Positions 34,843 to 43,499 of a DNA stretch of 64,000 nt are shown in pieces. Below the pieces are notes generated by a model. The model saw only the letters and a list, made by a program, of their open reading frames with translations. It had not been told where the DNA came from and did not search any database. Position numbers and translations under genes: made by a program. Source of the DNA: JALJPB01 sp963933115 (GTDB lineage Bacteria; Pseudomonadota; Gammaproteobacteria; Enterobacterales; Alteromonadaceae); NCBI GenBank assembly GCA_963933115.1, contig CAWVSL010000005.1, positions 51,850 through 115,849 of the forward strand, read 5' to 3'. Positions within the stretch are counted from its first letter, which is position 1; every line of letters starts with the position of its first letter.

Positions 34843-35814
34843 ATGGCAAGAGAACAATTTGGTATTTGTGCAGAACCTAATCTGCATGGCACCTATCTAT
34901 TATTTAATGTATTAGATGATCAAACACCTTATATTCGAGAGGCATTGTCACGCTTACCTGCATTATTTGAAATGTATGCTGATAGATTCTCAGAGGCTAA
35001 CTTAATTGGTGTTGTGGCTATTGGCGCAAATTATTGGGATGAATTTAATCCTGATGCCAGACCTAAGCTACTTGAGTCTTTTCCAGAGATGGTCTGTGAT
35101 GACCGTATAGCTCCATCAAATAATATCGATCTTTATATAGAAATCCGTAGTGATCGCCAAGATACTAATCATATTGTAAGTACCAAGGTCTGTGATTTAC
35201 TTGGGAGTAGTGTTGAATTAGCTGAGCAAGTCCAAAGCTTTCGGTTTTTAGATGGAAGAGATCTAACCGGTTTTGTTGATGGCTCGGAGAACCCTCAAGG
35301 CCATCATCGCCGTAAAGTCGCATTATTAAATGATGAACTTGATAAAAGCTTTTCAGGAGGCAGCTATCTTCATATTCAACGTTACCGTCATAATTTAGTT
35401 TTATGGAATACCATTAAGCAAAAAAAACAAGAAGATATTTATGGTCGGTCTAAAATTGATAATGTTGAATATAGTAATGAAGAAAAACTACAAACCGCCC
35501 ATACGAAACGTAGTAATTTAAAAAATGAACAGGGTAAGAGTATTGAAATTCTAAGGCAAAGTATGCCTTATGGCGACATGAAGGTGCAGGGACTGTTTTT
35601 TGTTTCTTACTGTAATACGCCAGAGTCTTTTAAGGTATTACTCAACAGTATGATTTTTGGTGACGATCAAGGTAACTTTGATCATCTACTTAAATATACC
35701 CAAGCTGAAACCGGCGCTGCTTTTTTTGCACCAAGTTTGAATTTTTTAGCATCATTGTCAGATAGCAATAATGCCTTAGAGCTTGGTATCGAAGATGTTA
35801 CGTTAGATTTTTAG
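34843..35814 (+). CDS. Dye-decolourising (DyP-type) heme peroxidase
   Basis: Heme b peroxidase using hydrogen peroxide, cytosolic (no signal peptide), 323 aa. The family signature GFVDGSENP (GxxDG, with the distal catalytic Asp) lies about residue 145-153, and the proximal heme His is expected in RYRHNLVLWN. The frame begins at ATG 34819, but AAGG lies 7 nt before ATG 34843, and domain conservation begins at MAREQFGICAEPN, so the later start is chosen. The product may be free or an encapsulin cargo; no encapsulin gene adjoins. Its 3' end overlaps argR by 17 nt, tail to tail. Confidence 0.9.
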   Translation: MAREQFGICAEPNLHGTYLLFNVLDDQTPYIREALSRLPALFEMYADRFSEANLIGVVAIGANYWDEFNPDARPKLLESFPEMVCDDRIAPSNNIDLYIEIRSDRQDTNHIVSTKVCDLLGSSVELAEQVQSFRFLDGRDLTGFVDGSENPQGHHRRKVALLNDELDKSFSGGSYLHIQRYRHNLVLWNTIKQKKQEDIYGRSKIDNVEYSNEEKLQTAHTKRSNLKNEQGKSIEILRQSMPYGDMKVQGLFFVSYCNTPESFKVLLNSMIFGDDQGNFDHLLKYTQAETGAAFFAPSLNFLASLSDSNNALELGIEDVTLDF

Positions 35815-36271
35815 AAAAAAGAACCTCTAACTTATTGATGGTATCAGTAATTTTATTAACATCTGAAGGTGCAATAAATATCGTGTCATCACCAGCTATC
35901 GTTCCTAAAACGCCATCACTCTTACTTAAACTATCAAGTAGCCTTGCTATTAGCTGGGCTGCTCCAGGACTGGTTCTGATAATAATCATGACATCATTGT
36001 GCTCAATATCAATCACCAGTTGCCTCAAAGGACTTTTAGCTGTCGGTACACCTAACTCAGCAGGTAAACAATAAACCATATCTTGGCGAGCATTACGGGT
36101 ACGTACCGCGCCAAATTTACTTAACAAACGTGATACCTTGGATTGACTAATATTATCGAAACCTTGAGATTTTAATGCCTCAACAATGTCACTTTGAGAG
36201 CCAAACTGCTCTTGATTCAATAAATTTTTGAAAGCCTGTATTAATGCTTCTTGTTTTTGTGGTCCGGTCAT
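35798..36271 (-). CDS. argR: Arginine repressor ArgR
   Basis: Hexameric arginine-dependent repressor/activator of arginine genes, 157 aa. The N-terminal winged helix (QEALIQAFKNLLNQEQFGSQSDIVEALKSQGFDNISQSKVSRLLSK) and the C-terminal arginine-binding domain (IRTSPGAAQLIARLLDSLSKSDGVLGTIAGDDTIFIAPS) are complete. It is divergent from mdh, an arrangement also found in E. coli, and convergent with the DyP gene, overlapping it by 17 nt. A GAATTAATTC palindrome at 36327-36336 might be part of an ARG box for autoregulation. Confidence 0.96.
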   Translation of the reverse strand: MTGPQKQEALIQAFKNLLNQEQFGSQSDIVEALKSQGFDNISQSKVSRLLSKFGAVRTRNARQDMVYCLPAELGVPTAKSPLRQLVIDIEHNDVMIIIRTSPGAAQLIARLLDSLSKSDGVLGTIAGDDTIFIAPSDVNKITDTINKLEVLFSKNLT

Positions 36272-36326
36272 AATGAGTCGCTATTTTTTAGGAAAATGCT
36301 ATATGTTTATTGTTATTTTTTACGAA

Positions 36327-36336
36327 GAATTAATTC
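36327..36336. promoter_or_regulatory. Possible ARG-box half near argR/mdh
   Basis: GAATTAATTC palindrome, 56 nt upstream of the argR start, inside an interleaved ACGAA/TTCGT dyad. It resembles the core of ArgR boxes, but AT-rich palindromes are frequent here. Confidence 0.25.
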
Positions 36337-36530
36337 GTTAGTATTACTTCTCATAAATTTGGAACAGGCTATCATATCCTTACTAAGTTTACTTACAATA
36401 CTTAATTCATAATATTTATTATAAGCTAATATAGGTTAATAATTATTGTATTTTGGCCCCTTATATTATATCTTCTGGCCATTATTTTTTTACGTATTTA
36501 CTCAAAACTTTTATACTCCGGAGAAATCAC

Positions 36531-37466
36531 ATGAAAATTACCGTTTTAGGCGCAGCTGGCGGAATTGGCCAAGCGTTATCTTTATTGTTAAAAATTCAGT
36601 TACCTGCTGGTTCTGAGTTATCTTTATATGATGTCGCACCTGTAGTTCCCGGTGTTGCTGTTGACTTATCACACATCCCAACTGATGTGACAGTTGAAGG
36701 TTTTGGTGCAGATGCCCTAGCGAGTGCCTTATTAGGTGCTGATATTGTTTTAATTCCTGCTGGCATGCCTCGTAAGCCTGGGATGGACCGCGCTGATTTA
36801 TTTGCTGTCAATGCCGGTATCATTAAAACATTGGCGGAAGGTATTGTAGCTAACTGTCCAAAAGCTTTAGTCGGCATTATTACTAATCCAGTCAATGGTA
36901 CGGTACCAATTGTTGCTGAAGTCTTCAAAAAAGCAGGCACTTACGATGCTGCTCGCGTATTTGGTATTACGACATTAGATGTTATCCGCTCTGAAGCTTT
37001 TATTGCTGAATTAAAAGGCTTAAATGTAGCAGAAGTTAAAATACCTGTGATTGGTGGTCATTCAGGAACCACAATTTTACCTCTTCTTTCTCAAGTTAAA
37101 GGTGTCACTTTTACTGATGAAGAAGTTGCAGCACTAACGCCTCGCATCCAAAATGCCGGAACTGAAGTGGTCAATGCTAAAGCTGGCGGCGGTAGTGCTA
37201 CATTATCAATGGGCGCAGCTGCAGCTCGTTTTTGTATGTCACTGGTGAAAGGTTTACAAGGTGAAGATGTCATCGACTATGCTTATGTCGAAGGTACGGG
37301 TGAAGATGCACAATTTTTCGCTCAACCGGTACGTCTGGGTGTTAATGGTGTAAAAGAAATTTTGTCTTATGGTTCGTTAAGCACTTTTGAAGAGAAAGCT
37401 AAAGCAGATATGTTAGCTACGCTAAAGGCTGATATTCAAGAAGGTATAGACTTTATCAAAGGTTAA
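36531..37466 (+). CDS. mdh: Malate dehydrogenase
   Basis: NAD-dependent interconversion of malate and oxaloacetate in the TCA cycle, 311 aa. The Rossmann motif is MKITVLGAAGGIGQALSLLL. Other features: PRKPGMDRADLFAVNAGI (substrate-binding mobile loop), IITNPVNGTVPIVAEV, and the catalytic His in IPVIGGHSGTTILPLLSQ. The open frame starts at 36453, but the conserved N-terminus and a GGAG site 8 nt before ATG 36531 fix the true start. A terminator follows at 37495-37517. Confidence 0.97.
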   Translation: MKITVLGAAGGIGQALSLLLKIQLPAGSELSLYDVAPVVPGVAVDLSHIPTDVTVEGFGADALASALLGADIVLIPAGMPRKPGMDRADLFAVNAGIIKTLAEGIVANCPKALVGIITNPVNGTVPIVAEVFKKAGTYDAARVFGITTLDVIRSEAFIAELKGLNVAEVKIPVIGGHSGTTILPLLSQVKGVTFTDEEVAALTPRIQNAGTEVVNAKAGGGSATLSMGAAAARFCMSLVKGLQGEDVIDYAYVEGTGEDAQFFAQPVRLGVNGVKEILSYGSLSTFEEKAKADMLATLKADIQEGIDFIKG

Positions 37467-37494
37467 TTACAGATTAAGTTGATTAATCAATAAA

Positions 37495-37517
37495 AACCGC
37501 TCATTGAGCGGTTTTTT
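37495..37517 (+). terminator. Intrinsic terminator after mdh
   Basis: AACCGCTC / GAGCGGTT stem, ATT loop, then seven T; also likely to end transcription of the convergent pqiA-like gene. Confidence 0.9.
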
Positions 37518-37556
37518 TATACATTTAGCTTTATTCAGAGCGAGTATTTACCTCAT

Positions 37557-38132
37557 TTAGTCTTTGATTAGTTTGTTTTGTAAAACAGCACGCTGACTAA
37601 GTTGTGTGCCAAGTAATGACAGAAGACAATAAGCAGTAAAAAAATAAAACCCATTCCCAACAGCAGAGAGTGTTTCACTAGTGAAAATCAAATCGAGTTT
37701 AAAGCCAAAAATAGCGAGAGTTTGACGACTTTCCGTTTCAGCATGATCTGTTGAAAGGATAGCTAAAAAAATGGCAACAACAAAAACATCGGCCATCGAC
37801 CATTTTCCAATTTTATTAACAAAGTTAATAATAGCCTTTTCTATTTTAATATCTTTGGTTAAATATGCCCACAAAACTAACAATGATTTTGTCACAGGAA
37901 TCCCAATAGAAAAAACAAAAATTAACCCGGCAACAAATAAACGTTTGTCTTGCCACAATTCTTTAATGGTGCCAAGTAAAGATAACTCTTTATTGATTAA
38001 TTCTGTGGAAAGTATTGGTCCAGCTATCTGAGCAGTCACATCCATATTTAAGGAAAACATAGGAAGAAAAATACCAGGGAAAAAGAGGCAAAGTGCAATA
38101 ACATTAAACAAAAAGCCTAGATGTCTTAGCAT
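37557..38132 (-). CDS. PqiA-family (paraquat-inducible protein A) membrane protein
   Basis: Inner-membrane protein of 191 aa with about four hydrophobic segments, matching one half of PqiA. It contains the family patch NKIGKWSMADVFVVAIFLAILST and an N-terminal helix ending in FLPMFSLNMDV. Proteins in this family occur with MCE-type lipid-transport systems. Here no pqiB/MCE gene adjoins; instead it sits 3 nt after ispB and is probably co-transcribed with it. Role unknown. Confidence 0.82.
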   Translation of the reverse strand: MLRHLGFLFNVIALCLFFPGIFLPMFSLNMDVTAQIAGPILSTELINKELSLLGTIKELWQDKRLFVAGLIFVFSIGIPVTKSLLVLWAYLTKDIKIEKAIINFVNKIGKWSMADVFVVAIFLAILSTDHAETESRQTLAIFGFKLDLIFTSETLSAVGNGFYFFTAYCLLSLLGTQLSQRAVLQNKLIKD

Positions 38133-38135
38133 CGT

Positions 38136-39107
38136 CTATATATCTCTATTAGCCGCAATATGCGCTAACACCACAAGCGCTTGTTTGTATTCAGACTCAG
38201 GTATAGAAGATAATGCATTAATAGCTTTATCGGCCTCTTGTTCGGCTTTTTTCTGTGTATAAGCTAATGAACCCGTTTGTTGCATTATACTAATGATCTC
38301 ATCAAGGTGGTCCATACCATTACCGTGCTCAATAGCATTACTGATCAGTTGGCTTTGTGCTTTGTTGCCATATTTCATGGCATAAATAAGGGGGAGGGTA
38401 GGTTTACCTTCAGCGAGGTCGTCACCAACATTTTTACCCATTTCTTTTGCATCAGCTGTATAGTCCATAATATCATCTACTAATTGAAATGCTGTGCCCA
38501 GGTGTTTTCCATAATCAGCCATTGCATTTTCCACGGCAGTCCCTTTGTTTGAAACAACAGCGGCTAATCGAGTTGCTGCTTCAAATAACTTAGCGGTTTT
38601 ACAATAGATAACTTCCATGTAATTTTCTTCAGTAGTGTCAGGATTATTACAATTCATTAATTGTAATACTTCACCCTCTGCAACAATATTGGTTGCATCC
38701 GAGAGAATATCCATTATAGACATGTTGCCTAGCTTGGCCATCATTTGAAATGAACGGGTATAAAGAAAGTCACCGACCAAAACACTCGCACTATTACCAA
38801 ATAATGCATTTGCGGTTTCACGACCTCTGCGCATGTTAGATTCATCGACCACGTCATCATGTAAAAGAGTCGCTGTATGAATAAACTCGATAATAGCGGC
38901 AATTGAACAATGATCTTCGCCCGAGTAATCTAAGGCTCGTGCAGCGAGTACCGTTAGCATCGGTCTCATTCGTTTACCACCAGCATTGACAATATAAATG
39001 CCTAACTGATTTATTAAGGTAACATCTGAATGTAATTGACTATAAACAAGGTCATTGACCTTAGTCATATCATTTTGCGCCAATGATTGAATGCTTTTGA
39101 TATTCAT
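38136..39107 (-). CDS. ispB: Octaprenyl diphosphate synthase
   Basis: Trans-prenyltransferase that builds the side chain of ubiquinone/menaquinone from IPP and FPP. 323 aa, the standard length. The first Asp-rich motif LLHDDVVDESNMRRG (FARM) and the second QLVDDIMDYTADAKEMGKNVGDDLAEGK (SARM) are intact. The frame extends to 39209, but the conserved N-terminus starts at ATG 39105-39107, preceded by AGAAG. Divergent from rplU, as in many gammaproteobacteria. Chain length cannot be fixed from sequence. Confidence 0.93.
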   Translation of the reverse strand: MNIKSIQSLAQNDMTKVNDLVYSQLHSDVTLINQLGIYIVNAGGKRMRPMLTVLAARALDYSGEDHCSIAAIIEFIHTATLLHDDVVDESNMRRGRETANALFGNSASVLVGDFLYTRSFQMMAKLGNMSIMDILSDATNIVAEGEVLQLMNCNNPDTTEENYMEVIYCKTAKLFEAATRLAAVVSNKGTAVENAMADYGKHLGTAFQLVDDIMDYTADAKEMGKNVGDDLAEGKPTLPLIYAMKYGNKAQSQLISNAIEHGNGMDHLDEIISIMQQTGSLAYTQKKAEQEADKAINALSSIPESEYKQALVVLAHIAANRDI

Positions 39108-39290
39108 AAAACTTCTATTTGTTATTTTATTTGTTATAACATGCGTGTAAAATGCAATGCTTAGTAATTGAAGTTTACACGATTTATTCATTGAGTGGAG
39201 TTTTCGCAACGCTTATTAGCCTAAAATCACGCTTAATTTTGCCTCTAAAGTTCGTTAGTATAAATAAAAGATAAAACTTAATACTTATAC

Positions 39291-39319
39291 TTGCGGTTAT
39301 TAAATTCTTAGCGTAGAAT
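39291..39319 (+). promoter_or_regulatory. Sigma-70 promoter of rplU-rpmA
   Basis: TTGCGG, 17-nt spacer, TAGAAT, followed by a GC-rich discriminator (TCGCGCCC) typical of growth-rate controlled ribosomal promoters. Predicted start about 39326, leaving a roughly 68-nt leader before rplU. Confidence 0.65.
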
Positions 39320-39393
39320 TCGCGCCCTATATTTTAAAATTAAAGCGTCATAATAAAACCTCATTGAGGGAGTTGGCGCAGTACGGAGTAGCT

Positions 39394-39705
39394 ATGTACG
39401 CGGTATTCCAAAGCGGTGGTAAACAGCATCGTGTAACCGAAGGTCAGACCGTTCGTCTTGAAAAGCTTGAGCTTGAAGTCGGCGCAAAAGTAGAATTTGA
39501 ACATGTTTTAATGATCGCTAATGGCGACAACATTAATGTAGGTGCACCTTACGTTGATGGTGGCAAGGTAGTGGCTGAAGTGGTAACACAAGGTCGTGCT
39601 GATAAAGTTAAAATTGTTAAATTTAAACGTCGTAAGCATTCACGTAAACAAGCGGGCCATCGTCAATGGTTCACTGAAGTGAAAATTACTGGTATTAACG
39701 GCTAA
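39394..39705 (+). CDS. rplU: Large ribosomal subunit protein L21
   Basis: Ribosomal protein bL21, 103 aa, binding 23S rRNA in the 50S subunit. MYAVFQSGGKQHRVTEGQTVRLEKL opens the protein, and KVKIVKFKRRKHSRKQAGHRQWFT is the basic rRNA-binding region. The frame could begin at 39364, but GGAG before ATG 39394 and family alignment select the latter. First gene of rplU-rpmA. Confidence 0.97.
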   Translation: MYAVFQSGGKQHRVTEGQTVRLEKLELEVGAKVEFEHVLMIANGDNINVGAPYVDGGKVVAEVVTQGRADKVKIVKFKRRKHSRKQAGHRQWFTEVKITGING

Positions 39706-39720
39706 TTAGGAGCATCTAAC

Positions 39721-39978
39721 ATGGCACATAAGAAAGCTGCGGGTAGTACACGTAACGGTCGTGATTCAGAAGCTAAACGCTTAGGCGTAAAACGTTTCGG
39801 TGGCGAGTCAATTTTGGCTGGTAACATCATAGTTCGTCAACGTGGTACTAAATTCCACGCAGGGTCTAACATGGGTATGGGTAAAGACCATACTTTATTT
39901 GCTTTAACTGATGGTAAAGTTCAGTTTGAAGTTAAAGGTCCTAAAAACCGTAAATTTATCAGTATTATTGCTGATTAA
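39721..39978 (+). CDS. rpmA: Large ribosomal subunit protein L27
   Basis: Ribosomal protein bL27, 85 aa; its N-terminal tail (MAHKKAAGSTRNGRDSEAKR) reaches toward the peptidyl transferase centre. The core includes LGVKRFGGESILAGNIIVRQRGTKFHAG. AGGAG lies 9 nt before the ATG, and it follows rplU by 15 nt. The N-terminus lacks the cleaved leader seen in Firmicutes. Followed by a strong terminator. Confidence 0.97.
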   Translation: MAHKKAAGSTRNGRDSEAKRLGVKRFGGESILAGNIIVRQRGTKFHAGSNMGMGKDHTLFALTDGKVQFEVKGPKNRKFISIIAD

Positions 39979-40000
39979 TTTTTGAGACTATTTTTAAAAA

Positions 40001-40026
40001 GCCTCGCAGTAGCGAGGCTTTTTTTT
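40001..40026 (+). terminator. Intrinsic terminator after rpmA
   Basis: GCCTCGC / GCGAGGC, 4-nt loop, eight T. Separates ribosomal genes from obgE. Confidence 0.93.
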
Positions 40027-40118
40027 ATATGATTTTTGTAAATTTATTTGTAGATCAATAAAATCAGTTATACTAGTGATATTGTTGTATATCCTGATTC
40101 CAGAGTTAGTTAAATACC

Positions 40119-41279
40119 ATGAAATTTGTTGATGAAGTTGAGATAAGAGTTGAAGCTGGGGACGGAGGCAACGGTTGCGTTAGTTTTCGTAAAGAGAAGT
40201 TCATCGAGTATGGTGGACCTAATGGCGGAGATGGTGGCGATGGAGGAGATGTTTTTCTTGTTGCTGACGAAAACTTAAATACTCTGATTGACTACCGCTT
40301 TGAACGTTTTCATCGTGCTAAGCGCGGTCAAAATGGTCAAAGTCGTGATTGTACTGGCAGAAGCTCTGATGCGCTTATTTTAAAAGTGCCCGTGGGTACT
40401 CGTTGCGTAGACACTGACACTGGCGAGCAGATCGGTGATCTTACCCATCATGAACAAAAGTTACTGGTAGCGAAAGGTGGCTGGCATGGTTTAGGTAATA
40501 CGCGTTTTAAAAGTAGTACTAACAGAGCACCAAGACAAAGATCTGATGGTACACCTGGTGAAGTTCGTCATCTTCAACTTGAGCTACTATTGTTAGCTGA
40601 CGTTGGTTTACTGGGCTTACCTAATGCAGGTAAGTCAACATTAATACGCAGTGTTTCAGCAGCTAAACCTAAAGTTGCTGATTACCCCTTTACGACGTTG
40701 ACCCCTAATTTAGGTGTTGTTCGCATAGACACACAACGTAGTTTTGTTATTGCTGATATCCCTGGTCTCATTGAAGGTGCAGCTGAAGGTGCCGGTTTAG
40801 GAACACAGTTTCTTAAACATTTAGAGCGTTGTCGAATCCTTCTCCATATCATAGACATTATGCCTGCTGATGGTTCTTGTCCTATTGAAAATGCTAAAAC
40901 TATTGTTGGTGAGCTAGAAAAGCATTCTGAAAAGCTATTTAACAAGCCACGTTGGATTGTCTTTAATAAGCTTGATTTAGTCCTTGAAGAAGAGGCTGAA
41001 GAGATCACAAATGAAATATTAACTGCACTAGACTGGCAGGGTGAACACTGTAGTATTTCAGCCTTTAATAAAATGGGAACATCAAAGCTCACTGGCCGCG
41101 TTATGACCTTTATTGAAGCATTACCACCTGAAGAAGATGATGTACCGTTAGAAGGTAAAGATGTTGACTTTAAATGGCAGAATTACCATGAAGAAGCCAT
41201 CAACGATGTTACTGATGACTTAGACGATGAAGATTGGGATGAAGACGATTACGACGTTGAAGTTGAATACCGTCAATAG
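40119..41279 (+). CDS. obgE: GTPase ObgE/CgtA
   Basis: Essential GTPase for 50S subunit maturation, also tied to stress and chromosome partitioning. 386 aa. The N-terminal Obg domain is Gly-rich (GGPNGGDGGDGGDVF). The G domain has P-loop GLPNAGKSTLI, DIPGLIEGAAEGAGLG (G3) and FNKLDLV (G4). The C-terminal tail is strongly acidic (DDLDDEDWDEDDYDVE). The rplU-rpmA-obgE order is conserved in bacteria. It ends at a terminator (41312). Confidence 0.97.
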   Translation: MKFVDEVEIRVEAGDGGNGCVSFRKEKFIEYGGPNGGDGGDGGDVFLVADENLNTLIDYRFERFHRAKRGQNGQSRDCTGRSSDALILKVPVGTRCVDTDTGEQIGDLTHHEQKLLVAKGGWHGLGNTRFKSSTNRAPRQRSDGTPGEVRHLQLELLLLADVGLLGLPNAGKSTLIRSVSAAKPKVADYPFTTLTPNLGVVRIDTQRSFVIADIPGLIEGAAEGAGLGTQFLKHLERCRILLHIIDIMPADGSCPIENAKTIVGELEKHSEKLFNKPRWIVFNKLDLVLEEEAEEITNEILTALDWQGEHCSISAFNKMGTSKLTGRVMTFIEALPPEEDDVPLEGKDVDFKWQNYHEEAINDVTDDLDDEDWDEDDYDVEVEYRQ

Positions 41280-41311
41280 TTGACTCTATTTTATGTTTAT
41301 CATTTAAGATT

Positions 41312-41337
41312 AAGGCACTATTTATAGTGCCTTTTTA
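41312..41337 (+). terminator. Intrinsic terminator after obgE
   Basis: AAGGCACTA / TAGTGCCTT perfect 9-bp stem, 4-nt loop, T-run. Confidence 0.9.
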
Positions 41338-41406
41338 TATTCAGAATGAATCATGTGTCGCGGTGCTTGGCTGGCAAAGGCAAACAATAAATTAATAAGG
41401 GTACTT

Positions 41407-41904
41407 ATGACTGAACTTTCACTTATCGTTGCAACAGCAAATAATAATATTATCGGCAAAGATAATACCATGCCATGGCATTTACCAGCAGACTTAGCTT
41501 ACTTTAAAAAAACAACGCTTGGTAAGCCTATTATTATGGGCCGTAAAACATTTGAGTCGATAGGCCGACCTCTCCCTGGAAGACGTAACATTGTTATTTC
41601 TAGAGATATAAACTATCAAGCAGCTGGAGTTGAAGCAGTAACCTCTGTTGACCATGCACTGGCGCTAGTTGCTGATATTGAAGAAGTGATGGTTATCGGT
41701 GGTGGTGCTATTTATGCTCATTGTTTACCTGCGGCAACACGACTTTACGTCACTCATATAAAAGCAGATATTGAAGGAGATACACAGTTCCCCTTATTTG
41801 ATGTTGAAAACGATTGGCAAAAAGTAGGCAGTGAATATTTTAAAGCAGATGAACACAATGCGTATGATTTAGATTTTGCTATTTATCAACGAATAAAAAG
41901 CTAA
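41407..41904 (+). CDS. folA: Dihydrofolate reductase
   Basis: Reduces dihydrofolate to tetrahydrofolate with NADPH; target of trimethoprim. 165 aa. Motifs: SLIVATANNNIIGKDNTMPWHLPADLAYFKK (includes active-site acidic residue Asp), GRKTFESIGRPLPGRRNIVISRD, and VIGGGAIYAHCLP. The frame runs upstream to 41353, but AAGGG lies 6 nt before ATG 41407 and family start matches. No neighbour suggests an operon. Chromosomal FolA type, not a plasmid Dfr variant. Confidence 0.97.
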   Translation: MTELSLIVATANNNIIGKDNTMPWHLPADLAYFKKTTLGKPIIMGRKTFESIGRPLPGRRNIVISRDINYQAAGVEAVTSVDHALALVADIEEVMVIGGGAIYAHCLPAATRLYVTHIKADIEGDTQFPLFDVENDWQKVGSEYFKADEHNAYDLDFAIYQRIKS

Positions 41905-42259
41905 AGACTCTCGCTATCAGTTAAATGAAAAAGCACTTTTAACACACATCACCCTTATTATAGCTTAAGATTTTGAATAGGTTTTGAATAGATTTTTGTG
42001 GTTCTTCAGTTAGAACGAGCAACTTTGAGACTGCCATTTTCTGTGAACCTGACGCTGTTTTTTTACTGTTGAAAGTTGAGCTAAATGGTTAACAATACGC
42101 TGAATAAAATGAAGTAAACTCTCCATCCTCTCAGTTAAATCAAATTATATAGGCTCTTTAGCATTTTATTAACGCCACTGAAGTGGTCGAGTCACACTCA
42201 TTAATATGACGTATGTCATATGCTGTGCCGGCAGCTAAAAAAAATAGAGATAACCCTTT
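41905..42259. other. Intergenic region between folA and apaH
   Basis: 355 nt at convergent 3' ends. It holds an inverted repeat ATATGAC-GTAT-GTCATAT (42204-42221) and a short CCACT/AGTGG dyad at about 42174-42185. I see no coding frame that convinces me and no clear terminator. Confidence 0.4.
42204..42221. repeat. Inverted repeat ATATGAC N4 GTCATAT
   Basis: Perfect 7-bp arms and 4-nt spacer between two convergent genes, so its position is not that of a normal operator. May be a protein-binding dyad or a chance AT-rich palindrome. Confidence 0.4.
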
Positions 42260-43087
42260 TTATTTTTTGTCATATTTTAAGTCATGTGACTTTTCTATAA
42301 AGAGTTTTTTATCGTGCCACCGCAGCATAGTTAAATGATTATGCCAAACACACCCAGTATCTAGAGCATAAATATTTTTGGTTGGGCAACTACCCATCAA
42401 ACTTGCCCAATGGCCGAATACCCAACGTTGATTGTCTGTTAAATTAACCATTTCAAACCAAGGGGTTAAATTTTCTTGAGTCAGTTCTGGCTTATCTTTA
42501 CTTTGAAATTCAAGTGTTGAATCATTATAACAATAACGCATTCTAGTTAACGCATTAATAGTATATCGAAATTTATCAAGCTCACTATCAGCCTTTTGCC
42601 AGTCACTTGCTTGATCACCATACATCTCTTTTAGCCAGTAGCTTCTATCTTTAGAGGCGATATGTTGATGAGCTATACTTGCTTGTTTAAGGGCTTCGTC
42701 AATAGTCCATTGAGGTGAGATACCTGCATGGCTCATATAAGTTTCTTCGTTGGGTAGCTTTCTGATCAGCGGCTGTTGAGCTAACCAGTTCATCAATTCA
42801 TTAACATCATCAGCGGCTAATAAATCATCTAGCCTGTCTTTCGTGTTTACCTTTTGATGTCCGGCATGTGTTGCTAGCAAATGTAGATCATGATTACCTA
42901 ATACAACTTTTACGCTACTACCGAGAGACATTACAAAGCGTAATGTCTCTAACGAATGAGGACCGCGAGCGACTAAATCGCCTACCAACCAAAGCTGATC
43001 ATTAGAAGAGTGAAAGTTGACTTGGCTTAACAAAGATTTTAGCTCAGACAGGCATCCTTGCAGATCGCCAACAAAATATATCGCCAT
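42260..43087 (-). CDS. apaH: Bis(5'-nucleosyl)-tetraphosphatase (symmetrical)
   Basis: Hydrolyses Ap4A to two ADP and also decaps Np4-capped RNA. 275 aa metallophosphatase. Motifs: MAIYFVGDLQGCLSEL (metal ligand Asp), WLVGDLVARGPHSL (GDxVxRG), VVLGNHDLHLLA (GNHD), and MSHAGISPQW. Last gene of the lptD-surA-pdxA-rsmA-apaG-apaH operon, 10 nt after apaG. Confidence 0.96.
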   Translation of the reverse strand: MAIYFVGDLQGCLSELKSLLSQVNFHSSNDQLWLVGDLVARGPHSLETLRFVMSLGSSVKVVLGNHDLHLLATHAGHQKVNTKDRLDDLLAADDVNELMNWLAQQPLIRKLPNEETYMSHAGISPQWTIDEALKQASIAHQHIASKDRSYWLKEMYGDQASDWQKADSELDKFRYTINALTRMRYCYNDSTLEFQSKDKPELTQENLTPWFEMVNLTDNQRWVFGHWASLMGSCPTKNIYALDTGCVWHNHLTMLRWHDKKLFIEKSHDLKYDKK

Positions 43088-43097
43088 AATATTTTAT

Positions 43098-43490
43098 TTA
43101 ATTGAGTATGTTGGGGATAGCAAGTCTAAATACGGGAACCTCTACTTGGAGTAATTCGCCATTCTTACTGCGCATTTGATAGTGACCCTCCATAGTACCA
43201 ACCGGTGTTTTAAACATTGAACCGCTTGTATAAGTAAAGCTAGCCGCAGGGGCAATATTAGGTGTTTGACCAATAACCCCTGGGCCTTCTACCGTACTGA
43301 CATCACCATTAGCATCTGTTATTTGCCAGCTACGAGCTAATAGCTTAATAGACTCATCACTGTTATTGGAAATTGTGATGGTGTAACTGAAGATAAAACG
43401 CTCCTCCTCTGGAATTGATTGGCCTGGCAGATATGCGGTTGTTACTTTGATATCAACATGATGAGCTAATGATGAGATTGAGTTTGTCAT
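43098..43490 (-). CDS. apaG: ApaG (Co2+/Mg2+ efflux-associated) protein
   Basis: Small beta-sandwich protein (DUF525), 130 aa, of poorly known role; it can bind divalent metal and pyrophosphate. It shows VKVTTAYLPGQS-like strands, FSYTITISNNS, RSWQITDANG then VEGPGVIGQTP, and GTMEGHYQMRS. Between rsmA and apaH in the conserved operon order. Start ATG 43488-43490. Confidence 0.94.
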   Translation of the reverse strand: MTNSISSLAHHVDIKVTTAYLPGQSIPEEERFIFSYTITISNNSDESIKLLARSWQITDANGDVSTVEGPGVIGQTPNIAPAASFTYTSGSMFKTPVGTMEGHYQMRSKNGELLQVEVPVFRLAIPNILN

Positions 43491-43499
43491 TAATACTTT

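Noticed and set aside
40682..41092. 136-codon minus-strand frame
   Set aside because: Antisense to obgE, which is unambiguous.
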